DNA of 14,765 nt, taken from positions 1 through 14,765 of the forward strand of contig JACPVB010000246.1 in assembly GCA_016191985.1 (NCBI GenBank), in the 5' to 3' direction. The stretch's first letter is position 1; every line of letters begins with the position of its first letter. The translations under genes and the position numbers were made by a program. Below are positions 1 to 7,708 of the stretch, one piece after another. The notes under the pieces are model-generated. The model worked only from the letters and a program-made list of their open reading frames with translations. It was not told where the DNA came from and made no database searches. This DNA comes from Chloroflexota bacterium (GTDB lineage: Bacteria; Chloroflexota; Anaerolineae; Anaerolineales; Villigracilaceae).

Positions 1-861
1 CGCCGCCTCCGCCTCTTTCAATTTTTCCGTCGCGCGGAAATATTTCAAATATCGCATCGAGTTCGAGTCTTTGCCCATCAATAAATCCGTGGCGCGGATG
101 GCGCTGCCTAATTTGATCGGGTCGGTGATGGAACAGGTCGCGCCCGCCTGTATCGCCAGCGAAAGAAACGCCGCGTTGACGGAATGACGGTCGGGCAGGC
201 CGAACGAAACGTTGCTTGCGCCAAGGCTCATGTTTACGCCGTACTCTTTTCTTATCAACTCAATGGTTTTCAGTGTCACGGTCGCCGCTTTGAAATCGTG
301 ACCAACCGTCATCACCAGCGGGTCAATGATGATGTCTTCGATAGGGATTCCCATTTTCGTGGCGCGTTCGATGATCTTCCCTGCCGCAGCGAGACGCAAT
401 TCCGCTGTGGGTGGGATGCCCTCATCGGCAATTGTCAACCCGATGACAGCCGCGCCTCTTTCTTTAACGATGGGCAGGACACTCGCCAACTGCTTTTCCT
501 CCCCGTTGACAGAGTTCACCAAAGGCTTGCCCGGCGCAACCCTCAACCCCGCTTCCAAAATTTTCGGCTCATTTGAATCGATGCAAAGCGGCACATCCAC
601 TACAGACTTGACCGCCTCCACCACCATTGGGATGATCTCCGCCTCGTCAATTTGCGGATGACCGACATTCACATCCAGAACATCCGCCCCCCAATCCACC
701 TGGCGTTTGGCAAGGTACTTGACATAATCCATGTTCCTTTCGACAAGCGCCTGCCCTAATTTTTTGATGCCCGTTGGGTTGATCTTCTCCCCGATGATCA
801 CAAACGGCTTGTCAATGCCGATGACCACTTCCTTGCTGCTTGATTTTAGTATAGTGTGCAT
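1..861 (-). CDS. Methyltetrahydrofolate:corrinoid methyltransferase (pterin-binding, DHPS-like), 3' end cut by window
   Basis: My translation from the ATG at 861 runs open for 287 codons to the window edge with no stop, so the C-terminus is missing but probably short. Sequence features are those of the pterin-binding TIM-barrel family that includes AcsE, MtgA and MtrH: IIGEKINPTG near residue 22, VDWGADVLDVNVG near residue 50, LCIDSN near residue 85 and a late SLGASNVSFGLP segment. Family members move a methyl group between a corrinoid protein and tetrahydrofolate (or tetrahydromethanopterin) in the cytoplasm. It is the last gene visible in an operon with one corrinoid protein and four MttB-like proteins, so it most likely accepts the methyl group from that corrinoid protein and makes methyl-THF. 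A GGAGGG ribosome site lies 4 bases before the ATG. Family assignment is firm; the direction of transfer and the exact pterin are inferred. Confidence 0.9.
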   Translation of the reverse strand, partial: MHTILKSSSKEVVIGIDKPFVIIGEKINPTGIKKLGQALVERNMDYVKYLAKRQVDWGADVLDVNVGHPQIDEAEIIPMVVEAVKSVVDVPLCIDSNEPKILEAGLRVAPGKPLVNSVNGEEKQLASVLPIVKERGAAVIGLTIADEGIPPTAELRLAAAGKIIERATKMGIPIEDIIIDPLVMTVGHDFKAATVTLKTIELIRKEYGVNMSLGASNVSFGLPDRHSVNAAFLSLAIQAGATCSITDPIKLGSAIRATDLLMGKDSNSMRYLKYFRATEKLKEAEAA

Positions 862-880
862 TGTGCCCTCCGAATATTTT

Positions 881-1003
881 ATGTCATTGCGAGGGCTGGT
901 GGTCGAGTTGGACGAGTGCTTTTCTCACCCTACCGAGACCCAGCCCGAAGCAATCTCCATATGTGGGGAGGCTGCTTCGGCTAAGAACACCTCGCAGCGA
1001 CAT
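881..1003. repeat. Palindromic mobile-like element (TGTCATTGCGAG family), copy 1, with nested hairpin
   Basis: Fills the gap between the M20 hydrolase gene and the methyltransferase gene. The left end ATGTCATTGCGAG (881-893) is matched in inverse by CTCGCAGCGACAT (991-1003) with two mismatches. An inner pair CGAAGCA.TCTCC / GGAG.CTGCTTCG follows the same symmetry. A second hairpin (893-946) with GGGCTGG and CCAGCCC ends sits inside the left half. The right end touches the stop codon of the M20 gene. No ORF is carried. A second copy with better ends lies at 7555-7707. Confidence 0.8.
893..946. repeat. GGTCTCGA/TCGACC hairpin family, diverged copy nested in the larger element
   Basis: Ends GGGCTGG (893-899) and CCAGCCC (940-946) are exact inverted repeats. 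The inside reads GGTCGAGTTGGACGAG on one side and CTACCGAGACC on the other, resembling the hairpins at 3875, 7647, 10803 and 10886. It lies in the left arm of the TGTCATTGCGAG element, whereas the nested copy in the 7555-7707 element lies in the right arm. Confidence 0.6.
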
Positions 1004-2160
1004 TATGATTTCAAAAACCTCATCGCTGTTTCCACCAGCATCGCTGTGCCGATTGGCAGTGCCCGCTCATCCAAATCAAACTTGGGATGATGAAGCAGGT
1101 AATCCTCATGCCCTTTCTTTTGCACGCCAATGGTATACATTGCGCCTGGGGCATGTGCCATGAAGGAGCCAAAATCCTCCGCCCCCAGTGACTTGTGCAT
1201 CTCCTGCACGTTTTCCACGCCCAGTAAATCCTTGCCAACCTCTTCCATTACTTTTGAAACAAGTTCATCATTAATCATGGGCGGCGCGCCGATCTCGATC
1301 TTTAACTCGTAGTCCCCGCCGAGCGCTTTGGCTACATCAAACGCGCGTTTTATTTCGTCATGGATCTGTTTCTGCGCCTCCGGGGTGGTGAAGCGCATCG
1401 TCCCCGTGATTCTGATGCTGTCGGGGATGACGTTTTCTGTAAAACCGCCGTTGATCGAACCAATGCTGACGACTGCGGGCGCGAATGGGTCAAGCCTGCG
1501 CGAGACGATCCCATTCAATGCAATGATCACATGCGCGAGGAGGAAGAACGGGTCAACAGTCATGTGTGGATAAGCACCATGCCCACCCTTACCCTTGATG
1601 GTGGCGAACCACGAATCCACGCCGCCGGAGCATGGACCTGGATTGATCGCAATCGTGCCGACCGGCTGAGTTGGGTCCACGTGCTGGGCAATGACAAAGT
1701 CCACGCCTTCCATTGCGCCCTCTTCCGACATGCGCACCGCGCCGCTTTTCCCTTCCTCATCCGCAGACTCTTCGCAGGGTTGGAAGAGGAAGCGGATTCG
1801 TCCGTTCAACTTTTCCTTTGCAAGGAGTTGAGCCGCGCCGAGTGCCATGGCGGTGTGCGAATCATGGCCGCAGGCGTGCATCTTGTTTTCCACCGTGGAT
1901 TTAAACTCGATTTCGTTTAACTCCTGCAATGGCAGCGCATCCATATCCGCGCGGATGGCAACCATCTTGCCGCCTTCGCCAATATCCGCGACGACGCCTG
2001 TTTTGCCAACGCCGCGCTTCACCTTGTATCCCATCTTCTCCAGTTCATCCGCCACGATCCCAGCCGTGCGGTGGACATCGAAGCCTATCTCCGGGTGCAT
2101 GTGAAAATCACGCCGCCATTCGATCAATTCTTCCGTAATTGCATGTGCCTGTTTGAGCAT
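1003..2160 (-). CDS. M20 family (M20D-type) amidohydrolase / N-acyl-amino-acid hydrolase
   Basis: A 385-aa, full-length member of the M20D group (hippurate hydrolase, IAA-amino-acid hydrolase, N-acetyl-diaminopimelate deacetylase), metal-dependent enzymes that split amide bonds of N-acylated amino acids. Visible motifs: RADMDALP (70-77), MHACGHDSH (94-102) with likely metal ligands Cys97 and His99, CEES with Glu130/Glu131, His160 in AQHVDP, the dimerisation-domain segment KGGHGAYPH, SLGAEDFGSFM, and LHHPKFDLDE with His357/358. No signal peptide, so cytosolic. An AGGAG site lies 9 bases before the ATG. It sits between an MttB-like gene and the methyl-THF methyltransferase, suggesting that it frees a methylated amine or amino acid from an acyl or peptide conjugate. 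The substrate cannot be read from sequence. Confidence 0.9.
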   Translation of the reverse strand: MLKQAHAITEELIEWRRDFHMHPEIGFDVHRTAGIVADELEKMGYKVKRGVGKTGVVADIGEGGKMVAIRADMDALPLQELNEIEFKSTVENKMHACGHDSHTAMALGAAQLLAKEKLNGRIRFLFQPCEESADEEGKSGAVRMSEEGAMEGVDFVIAQHVDPTQPVGTIAINPGPCSGGVDSWFATIKGKGGHGAYPHMTVDPFFLLAHVIIALNGIVSRRLDPFAPAVVSIGSINGGFTENVIPDSIRITGTMRFTTPEAQKQIHDEIKRAFDVAKALGGDYELKIEIGAPPMINDELVSKVMEEVGKDLLGVENVQEMHKSLGAEDFGSFMAHAPGAMYTIGVQKKGHEDYLLHHPKFDLDERALPIGTAMLVETAMRFLKS

Positions 2161-2187
2161 GTTCTTATTCTCCTATTAATAATATTT

Positions 2188-2343
2188 TTCGTCCTGAGCG
2201 GAGGGCTGAGTGCTCTTGACCTTTGCGAAGCCTGTAGTCGAAGGACAGCATTTCAAGATATGCAATATTCACACCAAATCGCGCTTCGACTACGGTCTAT
2301 CCTTCGGCTTTCACTCAGGATACACCTCCGCTCAACGCGAAAA
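2188..2343. repeat. Long imperfect palindrome (CCTGAGC/GTCGAAGGA family)
   Basis: Lies between the 472-aa MttB-like gene and the M20 gene. The left end TTTTTCGTCCTGAGCGGAGG is mirrored by CCGCTCAACGCGAAAA at the right end, and inner segments TAGTCGAAGGA and CTTCGACTACG...ATCCTTCGGC also pair. The CCTGAGC and GTCGAAGG words recur in the short in-frame repeat inside the NuoF domain at 13709-13751. No ORF is carried; the role is unknown. Confidence 0.7.
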
Positions 2344-2348
2344 TCTAC

Positions 2349-3767
2349 CTACTTTTTCTTTACCATTTCCTTCTCAGCCGCCGCCATAATTCTATCAAGT
2401 TCTTTCTCCTGCTGCGGCTCCAGCGGCGGGACCTGGTGCTCGCGCAGGATTTTTTCAGCTGTTTCCACCGCGTAATCTGCCATTTGTTTTCGTTCCAATT
2501 TATCTTCCCAGGTTTCCCACGAATTGCGTTCGGCAAGTTTTGTCAGCGCGAGTTCACCGGCGCGTAAATGTTTGAGCGTGTGCTTTTGGCCGAGATAATT
2601 GCGCGTGCCGTCCATCACATTGCCGATAATTTCAACTGCCAGATGTTCCACATCCGCAGATAGGCCAGTCCGCAACCGCATCACACTGCCGATCAGTTCA
2701 TTGTCCAAAACCATTTGGGCGAACGAACCCATCACACCCGCTTCCATTTCGCCGATGCCGGAGAGTTCATCCGCGCCAGCCAGGGCAGGGATTGCCGCGT
2801 TCAGTCCGCGCTCGAAGGCATTTTGGGCATCGAGGGTGTGTGCATTCGTTGAAAATCCATACACATTGACGCTGAACCCGTAATAATGTCCGAGTTGAAC
2901 CGTGCCGGCGGATGACAGGCCAAGTTCCACGCCGCCCCAGATCAATCCCGTGCGCGGCTCCAACATCCCCAGCCTTCCGCAATACACAACCCCACAACCT
3001 GGGTTCACGATCTGCGCCAGCACCAACAGGGCGAGAGTCTCTGCGCTTTGTTGAACAAGACTGCCCGTAATCGTCATCGGTGACGTGGCTCCGCCGGTGG
3101 GGGCGGGGAGATTGGCGCAAATCACGCCAGCCTTTGCCATTTCAACAATCGCCGCCGCAGCGGGGTCGTGAATCGTCAGCGGGCTGACGGGTGAAAGCGA
3201 AAGCGTCAACTCTTCGGCGGGCGTGCCGACCACCTGCGCCATTTCCACCGCAAATTTCACTTCTTCTGCAAATTGAATGCCAGGCCCTTGGATGGGCTTG
3301 GTGGTGTAGGGCAGGCAGTGACGATACATAAAAAGCGACATCAACTCGCCCGGCACATCCTGCGGCGTGAAGAATGGCGTAACCGTGTGCGCGTTTGGCA
3401 GGGCGTCCAATACCCGGGTTGCGTTGATCACATCTTCATCCGTCGCAACGCGGCGCGTTCCCGTTTTTGCATCGAACACGTCACGCGCGCCGCCCAAATT
3501 ATGAAAAAATAAATTGCCGCCACCCAACTCGTTGACCACGCCGTTGCGCCCGCGAATCTTCGGGCGTTTATTGGCTTTCGCCGCGGAATCCATCACAAGG
3601 TCTGCGGGCATGCACACGCGATTGCCTTTCAGCGTACAGCCTGCGCCCAGCAAAATATCCAAACTCGGTTTGTGCGTCCAGATGATTCCCACTTCACTCA
3701 TGATGTGAAGCGTGGCTTCGTGCATGGCTTTTACTTCTTCATCCGATAAAAACTTCAACCTCTCCAT
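2349..3767 (-). CDS. MttB-family (trimethylamine methyltransferase-like) corrinoid methyltransferase, non-pyrrolysine, 472 aa
   Basis: A full-length MttB-superfamily protein. The N-terminal part (FLSDEEVKAMHEATLHIMSEVGI) is typical, and the C-terminus has the family pattern NYLGQKHTLKHLRAGE, a WETWE segment, EKILREHQVPPLEP and a final helix with LDRIMAAAEKE. Family members transfer a methyl group from a methylated amine to the cobalt of a corrinoid protein. True MttB reads an internal amber codon as pyrrolysine; here the frame is open throughout and TAG appears only as the final stop. It is therefore a non-Pyl homologue, like the glycine-betaine enzyme MtgB. A GAGGAG site lies 5 bases before the ATG. 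It is much less like the other three MttB proteins here than the 491/492-aa pair are to each other, so it probably has a different substrate. Confidence 0.9.
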   Translation of the reverse strand: MERLKFLSDEEVKAMHEATLHIMSEVGIIWTHKPSLDILLGAGCTLKGNRVCMPADLVMDSAAKANKRPKIRGRNGVVNELGGGNLFFHNLGGARDVFDAKTGTRRVATDEDVINATRVLDALPNAHTVTPFFTPQDVPGELMSLFMYRHCLPYTTKPIQGPGIQFAEEVKFAVEMAQVVGTPAEELTLSLSPVSPLTIHDPAAAAIVEMAKAGVICANLPAPTGGATSPMTITGSLVQQSAETLALLVLAQIVNPGCGVVYCGRLGMLEPRTGLIWGGVELGLSSAGTVQLGHYYGFSVNVYGFSTNAHTLDAQNAFERGLNAAIPALAGADELSGIGEMEAGVMGSFAQMVLDNELIGSVMRLRTGLSADVEHLAVEIIGNVMDGTRNYLGQKHTLKHLRAGELALTKLAERNSWETWEDKLERKQMADYAVETAEKILREHQVPPLEPQQEKELDRIMAAAEKEMVKKK

Positions 3768-3801
3768 ACATTCTCCTCATTTGTTAAATTGCCTGGTGGT
3801 T

Positions 3802-3834
3802 GGGTAGCCGCGAAGCGGCGTATCGAAACTACCC
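3802..3834. repeat. Small hairpin repeat GGGTAG...CTACCC
   Basis: GGGTAG (3802-3807) and CTACCC (3829-3834) flank an inner CCGC-GAA-GCGG stem. The loop segment GTATCGAAACTACCC resembles the TATCGAGACC words of the GGTCTCGA hairpin family, so it may be a distant member. Confidence 0.55.
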
Positions 3835-3874
3835 GAAAGATGTTTGCTTTTATTTTAAGGCTTGTTATTCAGTC

Positions 3875-3919
3875 ATGGTCTCGATACGGTCGAGAAGAAC
3901 ACTCGACCTACTCGACCAT
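3875..3919. repeat. GGTCTCGATACG/CTACTCGACCA hairpin
   Basis: ATGGTCTCGATACGGTCGAG on the left pairs with CTCGACCTACTCGACCAT on the right around a short AAGAACA-type loop. Nearly the same sequence occurs at 7647-7693, and related ones at 893, 10803 and 10886. No ORF. It could form a stable RNA hairpin in the operon transcript. Confidence 0.75.
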
Positions 3920-4002
3920 CCGTTTTCATCGTAAAACTTTGTGTTTATTACTTTAACTCAAATTGCTACCTGTGTTTCCTAGACTGTTCTGAACCAGGAT
4001 TT

Positions 4003-4071
4003 TTAACGCAAAGTCGCCAAGACGCAAGGATTTAATGCTTTTTTCTTTGCGCCTCCGCGTCTTCGCGTTAA
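4003..4071. repeat. Inverted repeat of the AACGCAAAG...GCGTTAA type
   Basis: TTAACGC (4003-4009) and GCGTTAA (4065-4071) are exact inverted repeats; the inner segments CCAAGACGCAA and TTTGCGCCTCCGCGTCTTC continue the symmetry imperfectly. Similar AACGCAAAG/CTTTGCG repeats are scattered in many bacterial genomes. Only one copy is in this window. Confidence 0.55.
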
Positions 4072-4104
4072 GCTTTTGGCAAATTCGCGGGATGGCAACT
4101 TGGA

Positions 4105-5904
4105 TTACTTTAACACCTTCTCCAAAAACTCCACACGCTTCACTTCCGCATCGATCACATTCTCGATCTTCAAAAACGAATGACCTTCATCTTCATACAA
4201 CAATAATTCAACTTCCCTGCCCAACTCAACCAGTTTATCACGCGCATCAATCGATTCAGACGCAGGACAGCGCGGGTCATTCGCTCCGCAGATCATCTGC
4301 ACGGGCGCATTGATCTTATCCAAAAAGAAATAGGGAGAGCGCTCGATCCATAAATCCTTATTGTCTTCAGGGTCACCCATATTTTCGATGTTCCAATGTT
4401 GCAAATCTTCGCGTGAATTTTTGTGGGATTTAATCCAGTTTAAAAATGGCACAACCGCCGAACCCACCGCAAACAATTCTGGATAGCCCGTCATGCAAGT
4501 CATCGTTAAATACCCGCCGTGGCTTCTGCCCGTCACCGCGATTTTTTCAAATCCATTTTCCAGCAAATATTTTGCGCCTGCCACGCAATCTTCCGCATCC
4601 ACGCCGCCCATGTCGTAGCGGCTTGCATTCTGCCACCTCTTTCCATACCCCGTCGAGCCGCGATAATTCGGCGCAAGCACCGTCCAGCCTTGCGAAACCA
4701 TAAAACTCAATGCTGGATTCCACGAAAATTGCAAATGCCAATTCGGTCCGCCATGAATATTTATCACCGCGCATTTGCTGTTCTGCACACGATACAACAA
4801 CGCTGGCACTTGCGTTCCGTCCATGCCCGCATACCAAACTTCCTCAGGCTGGGCAAATCCCAATTCCTCATCCAGAGATTTTGTCAACTGCGCAACCGTG
4901 CCATCTTCAAGATTGATCTTCCACAAATCAGGCGGATGATTTACATCTTCATAAAGAATTACGACGCCCTCGGATGTGATCTGCGGAAAGGCATGGACTC
5001 CGTCTCCGACCTTCACCTGCTGAATGGCATCGCCTCCCTTCTTAAACTGAAAGCTGGTAACCGCACCCTCAGAATGAATCCACCCGATCACATCTCCGCT
5101 CCGCGACCATGCAGGCTGTGTGTCATCGCCAGTGGATTGATTGACCCATGTGATCTCCTGCGACTCGACATTGAACAATCCGATATCGTGCCATTCATCC
5201 AATTCCGCAGAGAAGGCCAGGAATTTTGAATCAGGCGACCAGGCGGCTTGTTGCGCGTTTAAAATTTTATTGTCAATTTTCAATTGAATGGTATTCGCCT
5301 TCGCCCCCTTGCGCGGACGATTGATCGGCACAAGATGAATGCTCCTGTCACTCGCGGTGGACTCAGACTCGACCGCAATCCACTGGCCGTCTGGCGACCA
5401 GGCCACGTCCCAGCAGGGGTGGAAGATATTTTTTATTAATCGCGCAGGGCTGCCGTCAATGGGGAGCAGGAATAAGGCGAATTGTCCCTTGGCGTCTGAA
5501 AGCACCGCCAGCATTTTGCCATCCGGAGACCAGCTCATATTTGGCTGATGCGCGTAGGCAATTCGGAGTGTCAGGTCTGTGGTGATGTTGGTCTTGAAAT
5601 CATGGATGACAATATGATAGGACTCACTCCCGTCCAAATCCAATGCAAAGGCCAGCATTGATCCATCCGGCGAAAACTTCGGAGAAAATTTTGCGCCTCG
5701 CAACTCTGGAGTCAAACAGCTTGCTGTTTGACTTGCAGGAGCATACCCCTTCGGGGCACTTAGCTCCTGCATTCCAGAATCCCACAACTCCCACGTCCCT
5801 GATTTATTCCACGAAAAGACAATCCGCTCTTCATCAGGAGAGATGGCGAAACGCAAGCCAGAATCCACGTATGGAATTCGCAGGAGTTGGGGGAGGGTCA
5901 GCAT
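4105..5904 (-). CDS. S9 family (prolyl oligopeptidase-type) serine peptidase
   Basis: A 599-aa protein with an N-terminal beta-propeller of WD40/TolB-like repeats (SPDG words at residues 79, 126 and 170, and WSPDSK near 222) and a C-terminal alpha/beta-hydrolase domain from about residue 355. Visible features are HGGP (384-387, oxyanion region), the nucleophile elbow GRSHGGYL with Ser461, probable Asp543 in ANDPRCP and His575 in EDEGHSF. No signal peptide or membrane segment is seen, so it is likely cytosolic. Family members act on short peptides or acyl-peptides. Residues about 43-69 are encoded by a palindromic repeat inserted in frame. I see no clear ribosome site before the ATG at 5904; a hairpin repeat lies just upstream. 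Its place inside a methyl-transfer operon suggests supply of small methylated substrates from peptides, which is inference. Confidence 0.9.
   Translation of the reverse strand: MLTLPQLLRIPYVDSGLRFAISPDEERIVFSWNKSGTWELWDSGMQELSAPKGYAPASQTASCLTPELRGAKFSPKFSPDGSMLAFALDLDGSESYHIVIHDFKTNITTDLTLRIAYAHQPNMSWSPDGKMLAVLSDAKGQFALFLLPIDGSPARLIKNIFHPCWDVAWSPDGQWIAVESESTASDRSIHLVPINRPRKGAKANTIQLKIDNKILNAQQAAWSPDSKFLAFSAELDEWHDIGLFNVESQEITWVNQSTGDDTQPAWSRSGDVIGWIHSEGAVTSFQFKKGGDAIQQVKVGDGVHAFPQITSEGVVILYEDVNHPPDLWKINLEDGTVAQLTKSLDEELGFAQPEEVWYAGMDGTQVPALLYRVQNSKCAVINIHGGPNWHLQFSWNPALSFMVSQGWTVLAPNYRGSTGYGKRWQNASRYDMGGVDAEDCVAGAKYLLENGFEKIAVTGRSHGGYLTMTCMTGYPELFAVGSAVVPFLNWIKSHKNSREDLQHWNIENMGDPEDNKDLWIERSPYFFLDKINAPVQMICGANDPRCPASESIDARDKLVELGREVELLLYEDEGHSFLKIENVIDAEVKRVEFLEKVLK
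5705..5778. repeat. Composite palindrome inside the S9 peptidase coding sequence
   Basis: Outer ends TCTGGA (5705-5710) and TCCAGA (5773-5778) enclose two hairpins. One has GTCAAACAGC and GCTGTTTGAC arms with a 2-base loop (5711-5732); the other has TGCAGGAGC (5734-5742) and GCTCCTGCA (5763-5771) around CCCCTTCGGGG. It is translated in frame as low-complexity residues 43-69 at the edge of the first propeller blade, where family members would not need them. It looks like a repeat tolerated within a gene. Confidence 0.75.
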
Positions 5905-5917
5905 GGATAAGAGATTT

Positions 5918-5973
5918 AGAAACGAGTAACGAGTTGAGGGCGTCTCATTGCTCGTTACTTGTTACTCGTTTCT
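5918..5973. repeat. GAAACGAGTAACGAG hairpin, copy 1
   Basis: AGAAACGAGTAAC (5918-5930) and GTTACTCGTTTCT (5961-5973) are perfect 13-bp inverted repeats, with a further GAGTAACGAG/CTCGTTACT symmetry inside. It fills the gap between the 491-aa MttB-like gene and the S9 peptidase gene. Related units occupy the next two upstream gaps at 7478 and 9232. Confidence 0.8.
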
Positions 5974-5983
5974 TGTTCCTTCT

Positions 5984-7459
5984 TCAGGCGTAGGATGGTT
6001 CTTCCAATCTTGGCAATTCTTCCATTCCCGCTTTTTGGGCGAGGTCCAAAACATAAGCGTGGAGCTCCGCCACTTTGGCAGGATCAAGCTCAGGTCGGGA
6101 ATAAGAGGCGAGGATTTCCGTCACGCGATTTCTTGCGCGGGTGAAGGTGTCCATCGAACCTGATTCTTTCCAGCCGCGCATCGAGTCGCGGTCGATCACT
6201 TTGCCTGGCATGTGTTGCTCTTTTTGGAAAAGTTGCATGGTGATGCGCTGTTTGAGGAAGTCGCCGCCTTTGAAGTTGACGCCTTCGTAAAAACCTGTGG
6301 CAAGCGTTTCGGTGTGGATCTTCATGCCTTCAAGCATTCGCTTTGCCATGGCGATCCCTTCCGCATCCACGACAAGTTTTTCAGGGCTTTGGCAAAGCAG
6401 CGAATCCAACATGCCGGAGCCGGAGATCATGTTGATGCCGCTCAACGCGCCGATCATTGCGCCCATGCCACTTTCGAGGCCTGCCTGCATATCTAAAATT
6501 TTTGATTCGGTCGCGCCGAGATAAGCATGGGTCGGCAAGCCGAGCGATTTGCCAACCTGCGCGTAAGATGAATCGATCATGGCGGTTTCCACGGAACCAA
6601 ACGGTGTGCCGCCTTTGCGCATGTCGAAGGTGGATGGCGCGCCGCCCCACACGATGGGCGAACCCGCGCGCGCGAGTTGGTGAATGGTGATGCCGGAAAG
6701 GCATTCTGCTGCGTGTTGCGTGACGGCTCCCAGAAGTGTTACAGGAGCAGCTGCTCCGGCCAGAGGCATGGATACGATTTCGGCAGGCACGCCCGCGCGC
6801 GCCAGGGTTATTAAATTGCCCGCGCCAAAGTTGGACCAGATCAACGGCGGCGAAGGGCAGGCGTCGAACACGGCGCGTGGATGTTCGCGTAAATTTTCTC
6901 GTCCGCCTGCGAAGATAGCGAGCATGTCAATCATCTGATGCACGGTCGTGTTCGTGAATGCGCCCGTGACAATCGGCTTCTTTGAAAACAGCATCACCAG
7001 ATACAAACGATACAGGTCATGCAAATCTTTTGGAACATCGTGGCACACAACCGCCGTGGATTGCGCATCGTACTGCGGCAGGCTTTCGGCAACTTTGATA
7101 ATGCGGATCAGGTCTTCGGTTTCGGCGGTCTTATGTTCCAGGGTCTCCGGGATGAGGACGGAGATACCGGAAGAGCCGGGGTCGAAGTGAACCGCGTCGC
7201 CTCCATACTGGACCGTGGGCCTGCCCTCGTAATCAAAGAGATGAAACTGGCGAGGGACAGTTTCCAATGCCTGCCTGACGATTTGTTTCGGGATGCGGAC
7301 GACCATCGTTTCTTCGTCCACCTGCGCGCCTGCTTCTGCAAGCAACTGCCTTGCTTCGGCATTCTGCACTTTGATGCCGGGCTTGAGCATCAATTGATAT
7401 GCTTCCTCGACAATGCGGGCGATCAACTCGTCGTTGAGCAGGGATAATTTGGGTTGCAT
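5984..7459 (-). CDS. MttB-family corrinoid methyltransferase, non-pyrrolysine, 491 aa (tandem paralogue A)
   Basis: Full-length MttB-superfamily protein with no internal stop; ends in TGA. Recognisable segments are IVEEAYQLMLKPGIKVQN at the N-terminus, HFDPGSSGI near residue 92, the Pro-rich PPLIWSNFGAGN, SPIVWGGAP and SGINMISGSGMLD. The C-terminal block GGDFLKQRITMQLF replaces the YLAQKHT block of the other two MttB proteins here. By eye about three quarters of its residues match the neighbouring 492-aa protein, so the two come from a duplication. Expected role: demethylation of a quaternary or tertiary amine onto the corrinoid protein encoded upstream. AGGAGG lies 6 bases before the ATG, an excellent ribosome site. 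The exact substrate is unknown; the family call is firm. Confidence 0.9.
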   Translation of the reverse strand: MQPKLSLLNDELIARIVEEAYQLMLKPGIKVQNAEARQLLAEAGAQVDEETMVVRIPKQIVRQALETVPRQFHLFDYEGRPTVQYGGDAVHFDPGSSGISVLIPETLEHKTAETEDLIRIIKVAESLPQYDAQSTAVVCHDVPKDLHDLYRLYLVMLFSKKPIVTGAFTNTTVHQMIDMLAIFAGGRENLREHPRAVFDACPSPPLIWSNFGAGNLITLARAGVPAEIVSMPLAGAAAPVTLLGAVTQHAAECLSGITIHQLARAGSPIVWGGAPSTFDMRKGGTPFGSVETAMIDSSYAQVGKSLGLPTHAYLGATESKILDMQAGLESGMGAMIGALSGINMISGSGMLDSLLCQSPEKLVVDAEGIAMAKRMLEGMKIHTETLATGFYEGVNFKGGDFLKQRITMQLFQKEQHMPGKVIDRDSMRGWKESGSMDTFTRARNRVTEILASYSRPELDPAKVAELHAYVLDLAQKAGMEELPRLEEPSYA

Positions 7460-7477
7460 GTGTGCCTCCTGAATTTG

Positions 7478-7527
7478 AGAAATGAGTAACGAGATGCAAG
7501 TAACGAGTTTTCTCGTTGCTCATTTCT
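7478..7527. repeat. GAAACGAGTAACGAG hairpin, copy 2
   Basis: AGAAATGAGTAACGAG (7478-7493) pairs with CTCGTTGCTCATTTCT (7512-7527) with one mismatch that is a G-U pair in RNA. It lies just upstream of the ribosome site of the 491-aa MttB-like gene. Confidence 0.8.
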
Positions 7528-7554
7528 TGTTACTTCGAGTAACCCAGGAGGATT

Positions 7555-7707
7555 ATGTCATTGCGAGGAGGGCGTTCTCCCAGCACTTGCGTACTGGGCA
7601 AGTGCCCGACGAAGCAATCCCATGATTAAGGCGGAGATTGCTTCACGATGGTCTCGATACGGTCAAGAAAAACGCTTGACCTACTCGACCATCGCTCGCA
7701 ATGACAT
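7555..7707. repeat. Palindromic mobile-like element (TGTCATTGCGAG family), copy 2, with nested hairpin
   Basis: Perfect 13-bp terminal inverted repeats ATGTCATTGCGAG (7555-7567) and CTCGCAATGACAT (7695-7707). Inner symmetric pairs include GAAGCAATC / GATTGCTTC and GCACTTGC / GCAAGTGC. A GGTCTCGA-family hairpin (7647-7693) sits immediately inside the right end. The element has no ORF and ends one base before the stop codon of the 492-aa MttB-like gene. Size and structure resemble a MITE or large REP-type element. Confidence 0.85.
7647..7693. repeat. GGTCTCGATACG/CTACTCGACCA hairpin nested in larger element
   Basis: GATGGTCTCGATACGGTCAAG on the left pairs with CTTGACCTACTCGACCATC on the right. 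It is almost the same as the unit at 3875-3919, with a compensating GTCAAG/CTTGAC change in place of GTCGAG/CTCGAC, so the stem is kept. It sits directly inside the right end of the 7555-7707 element. Confidence 0.75.
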
Positions 7708-7708
7708 C

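Larger units (their letters stand above)
3768..4104. other. 337-bp intergenic region made mostly of three unrelated hairpin repeats
   Basis: No credible gene on either strand. It separates the S9 peptidase stop from the 472-aa MttB-like start. It holds a GGGTAG/CTACCC hairpin (3802-3834), a GGTCTCGA-family hairpin (3875-3919) and an AACGCAAAG-type inverted repeat (4003-4071). The part nearest 3767 carries the ribosome site of the MttB-like gene. Because this gap is longer than its neighbours, a separate promoter for the downstream genes is possible, but I see no convincing -35/-10 pair. Confidence 0.6.

Noticed and set aside
1360..1920. Plus-strand open frames over the M20 gene and similar long antisense frames over the MttB-like genes
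   Set aside because: They lie opposite genes with clear family motifs, have no ribosome sites or recognisable domains, and their composition matches reverse-frame shadows.
2349..2351. TAG stop of the 472-aa MttB-like gene as a pyrrolysine codon
   Set aside because: Pyrrolysine in MttB lies in the middle of the protein. Here TAG follows a complete C-terminus, and the frame beyond runs about 31 codons through a repeat. The corrinoid gene also ends in TAG, so TAG looks like an ordinary stop.
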